NCBI GenBank assembly: GCA_031257715.1
Contig: JAIROE010000348.1
Coordinates: 1 to 5,150 of the forward strand
Source of the DNA: Treponema sp.
GTDB lineage: Bacteria; Spirochaetota; Spirochaetia; Treponematales; Breznakiellaceae
Reading direction: 5' to 3'
DNA: 5,150 nt
Position numbers and translations under genes: made by a program
Shown here: piece by piece, positions 4,562 through 5,150 of the stretch
Layout: each line of letters begins with the position of its first letter
How positions within the stretch are numbered: the stretch's first letter is position 1
Notes under the pieces: model-generated
Seen by the model: only the letters and a program-made list of their open reading frames with translations
Databases searched by the model: none
Told to the model about the DNA's origin: nothing

Positions 4562-5150
4562 ATGTTACAGTACAGCGATTATATTTCAAATCTCCCCGAT
4601 ATTCTCCATCCCAATTTCATCGCCCTGCTTGATGCGGCGGAAAAGAATGGGGACAAGCCGGCCGTTTTGTACCGCTCGGGAAAACAACGGGAATTCGGCC
4701 GGTGGAACTACACGCGCTTTGCCGCCGAATGCCGGCGTATAGGCCGGGGCCTGCTTGCCGCGGGGCTTAAAAAGGGCGACCGGGTGGTGCTCTGGGCGGA
4801 AAACCGGCCCGAATGGATGATCACCTGGATAGGGACCGTCATTGCCGGCCTTGTCATCGTTCCGGTGGACTTCCTGATTTCCGAAAAGGAATGCCTTAAC
4901 ATCATCAAGATAACCAGGGCACGGGCCTTCTTCTATTCCGGGAAAAAGCGGCAGTTTGCCATGTCGCTTGAAGCCGAAGGAATTGCCCTTGACGTGTCGG
5001 TATGTGTCAGCAAGCCCGGTGAGGAGGGCGGCGTGGACGAAGCCTTTGGCGCTTTCGGAAAAGACGCCGGGAATCAGGCGCTGCCCGCGGTCTCCGACAT
5101 AGACGAACATGATCCGGCTTCCATCGTCTTTACTTCCGGCACTACCGGTT
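4562..5150 (+). CDS. AMP-forming acyl-CoA synthetase (ANL superfamily), N-terminal part
   Basis: The first 196 codons of an AMP-binding enzyme that should activate a carboxylic acid, most likely a fatty acid, to its acyl-adenylate and then the CoA thioester. Visible family features are the N-terminal FGRWNYTRFAAECRRIGRGLLAAGLKKGDRVVLWAENRPEWM (residues 45-86; the GDRV and ENRPEW blocks are typical of long-chain acyl-CoA synthetases), IAGLVIVPVD at 94-103, and the start of the P-loop core motif, FTSGTTG, at 190-196. The window ends inside that motif, so the catalytic and C-terminal domains lie outside and substrate cannot be judged. Family members usually run 550-650 residues. The ATG at 4562 is the first plausible start; an in-frame TTG at 4517 is the only upstream alternative and is unlikely. 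No Shine-Dalgarno sequence is seen. No signal peptide is present, so it is cytosolic or peripheral. Confidence 0.9.
   Translation, partial: MLQYSDYISNLPDILHPNFIALLDAAEKNGDKPAVLYRSGKQREFGRWNYTRFAAECRRIGRGLLAAGLKKGDRVVLWAENRPEWMITWIGTVIAGLVIVPVDFLISEKECLNIIKITRARAFFYSGKKRQFAMSLEAEGIALDVSVCVSKPGEEGGVDEAFGAFGKDAGNQALPAVSDIDEHDPASIVFTSGTTG

Noticed and set aside
4586..5110. 174-codon minus-strand open frame
   Set aside because: It is antisense to the acyl-CoA synthetase, whose motifs fix the coding strand.

Overview
The window is a moderately GC-rich, densely coding bacterial segment. No rRNA, tRNA, CRISPR array, IS element or phage gene is visible. The best guess for origin is a spirochaete, perhaps a Treponema of the termite-gut type. 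That guess rests on recalled resemblance of the membrane-protein tail (IPWDEILIDERE...SFIFPWKD) and of the outer-membrane-protein remnant (AFAQPAGF, GAGAGGYFTSDFG) to proteins of that group. It has not been tested by any search.

Layout. (1) Positions 6-1472, minus strand: a two-gene unit of a five- or six-helix membrane protein with a cytoplasmic tail, then a PPP/ApaH-like metallophosphatase. Stop and start codons abut exactly (TGA|ATG). (2) Positions 1473-1565: a short divergent spacer. (3) Positions 1566-4039, plus strand: a DUF4062 protein (N-terminal TIR/STALD-like domain, coiled coil, C-terminal winged helix) whose stop codon overlaps by one base the start of a GAF-PAS-GGDEF diguanylate cyclase. 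The two are almost certainly co-translated. (4) Positions 4040-4561: a 522-base region with no intact gene. It holds three consecutive stem-loops, three tandem 21-base repeats, and two overlapping gene remnants that look like decayed outer-membrane protein genes, one with a good signal peptide and a visible frameshift. (5) Positions 4562-5150, plus strand: the N-terminal 196 codons of an AMP-forming acyl-CoA synthetase, cut by the window end inside its P-loop motif.

How the parts may work together. The most unusual item is the DUF4062-diguanylate cyclase pair. DUF4062 domains are related to TIR/STALD-type domains, usually found in signalling or immune-type proteins, and here one is translationally coupled to an enzyme predicted to make c-di-GMP under GAF/PAS control. 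The second point of interest is 4040-4561, where structured repeats and gene debris lie together between two healthy genes. The membrane protein and the acyl-CoA synthetase both lack a Shine-Dalgarno sequence and have a promoter-like -10 element just upstream of the ATG, so leaderless transcripts are possible.
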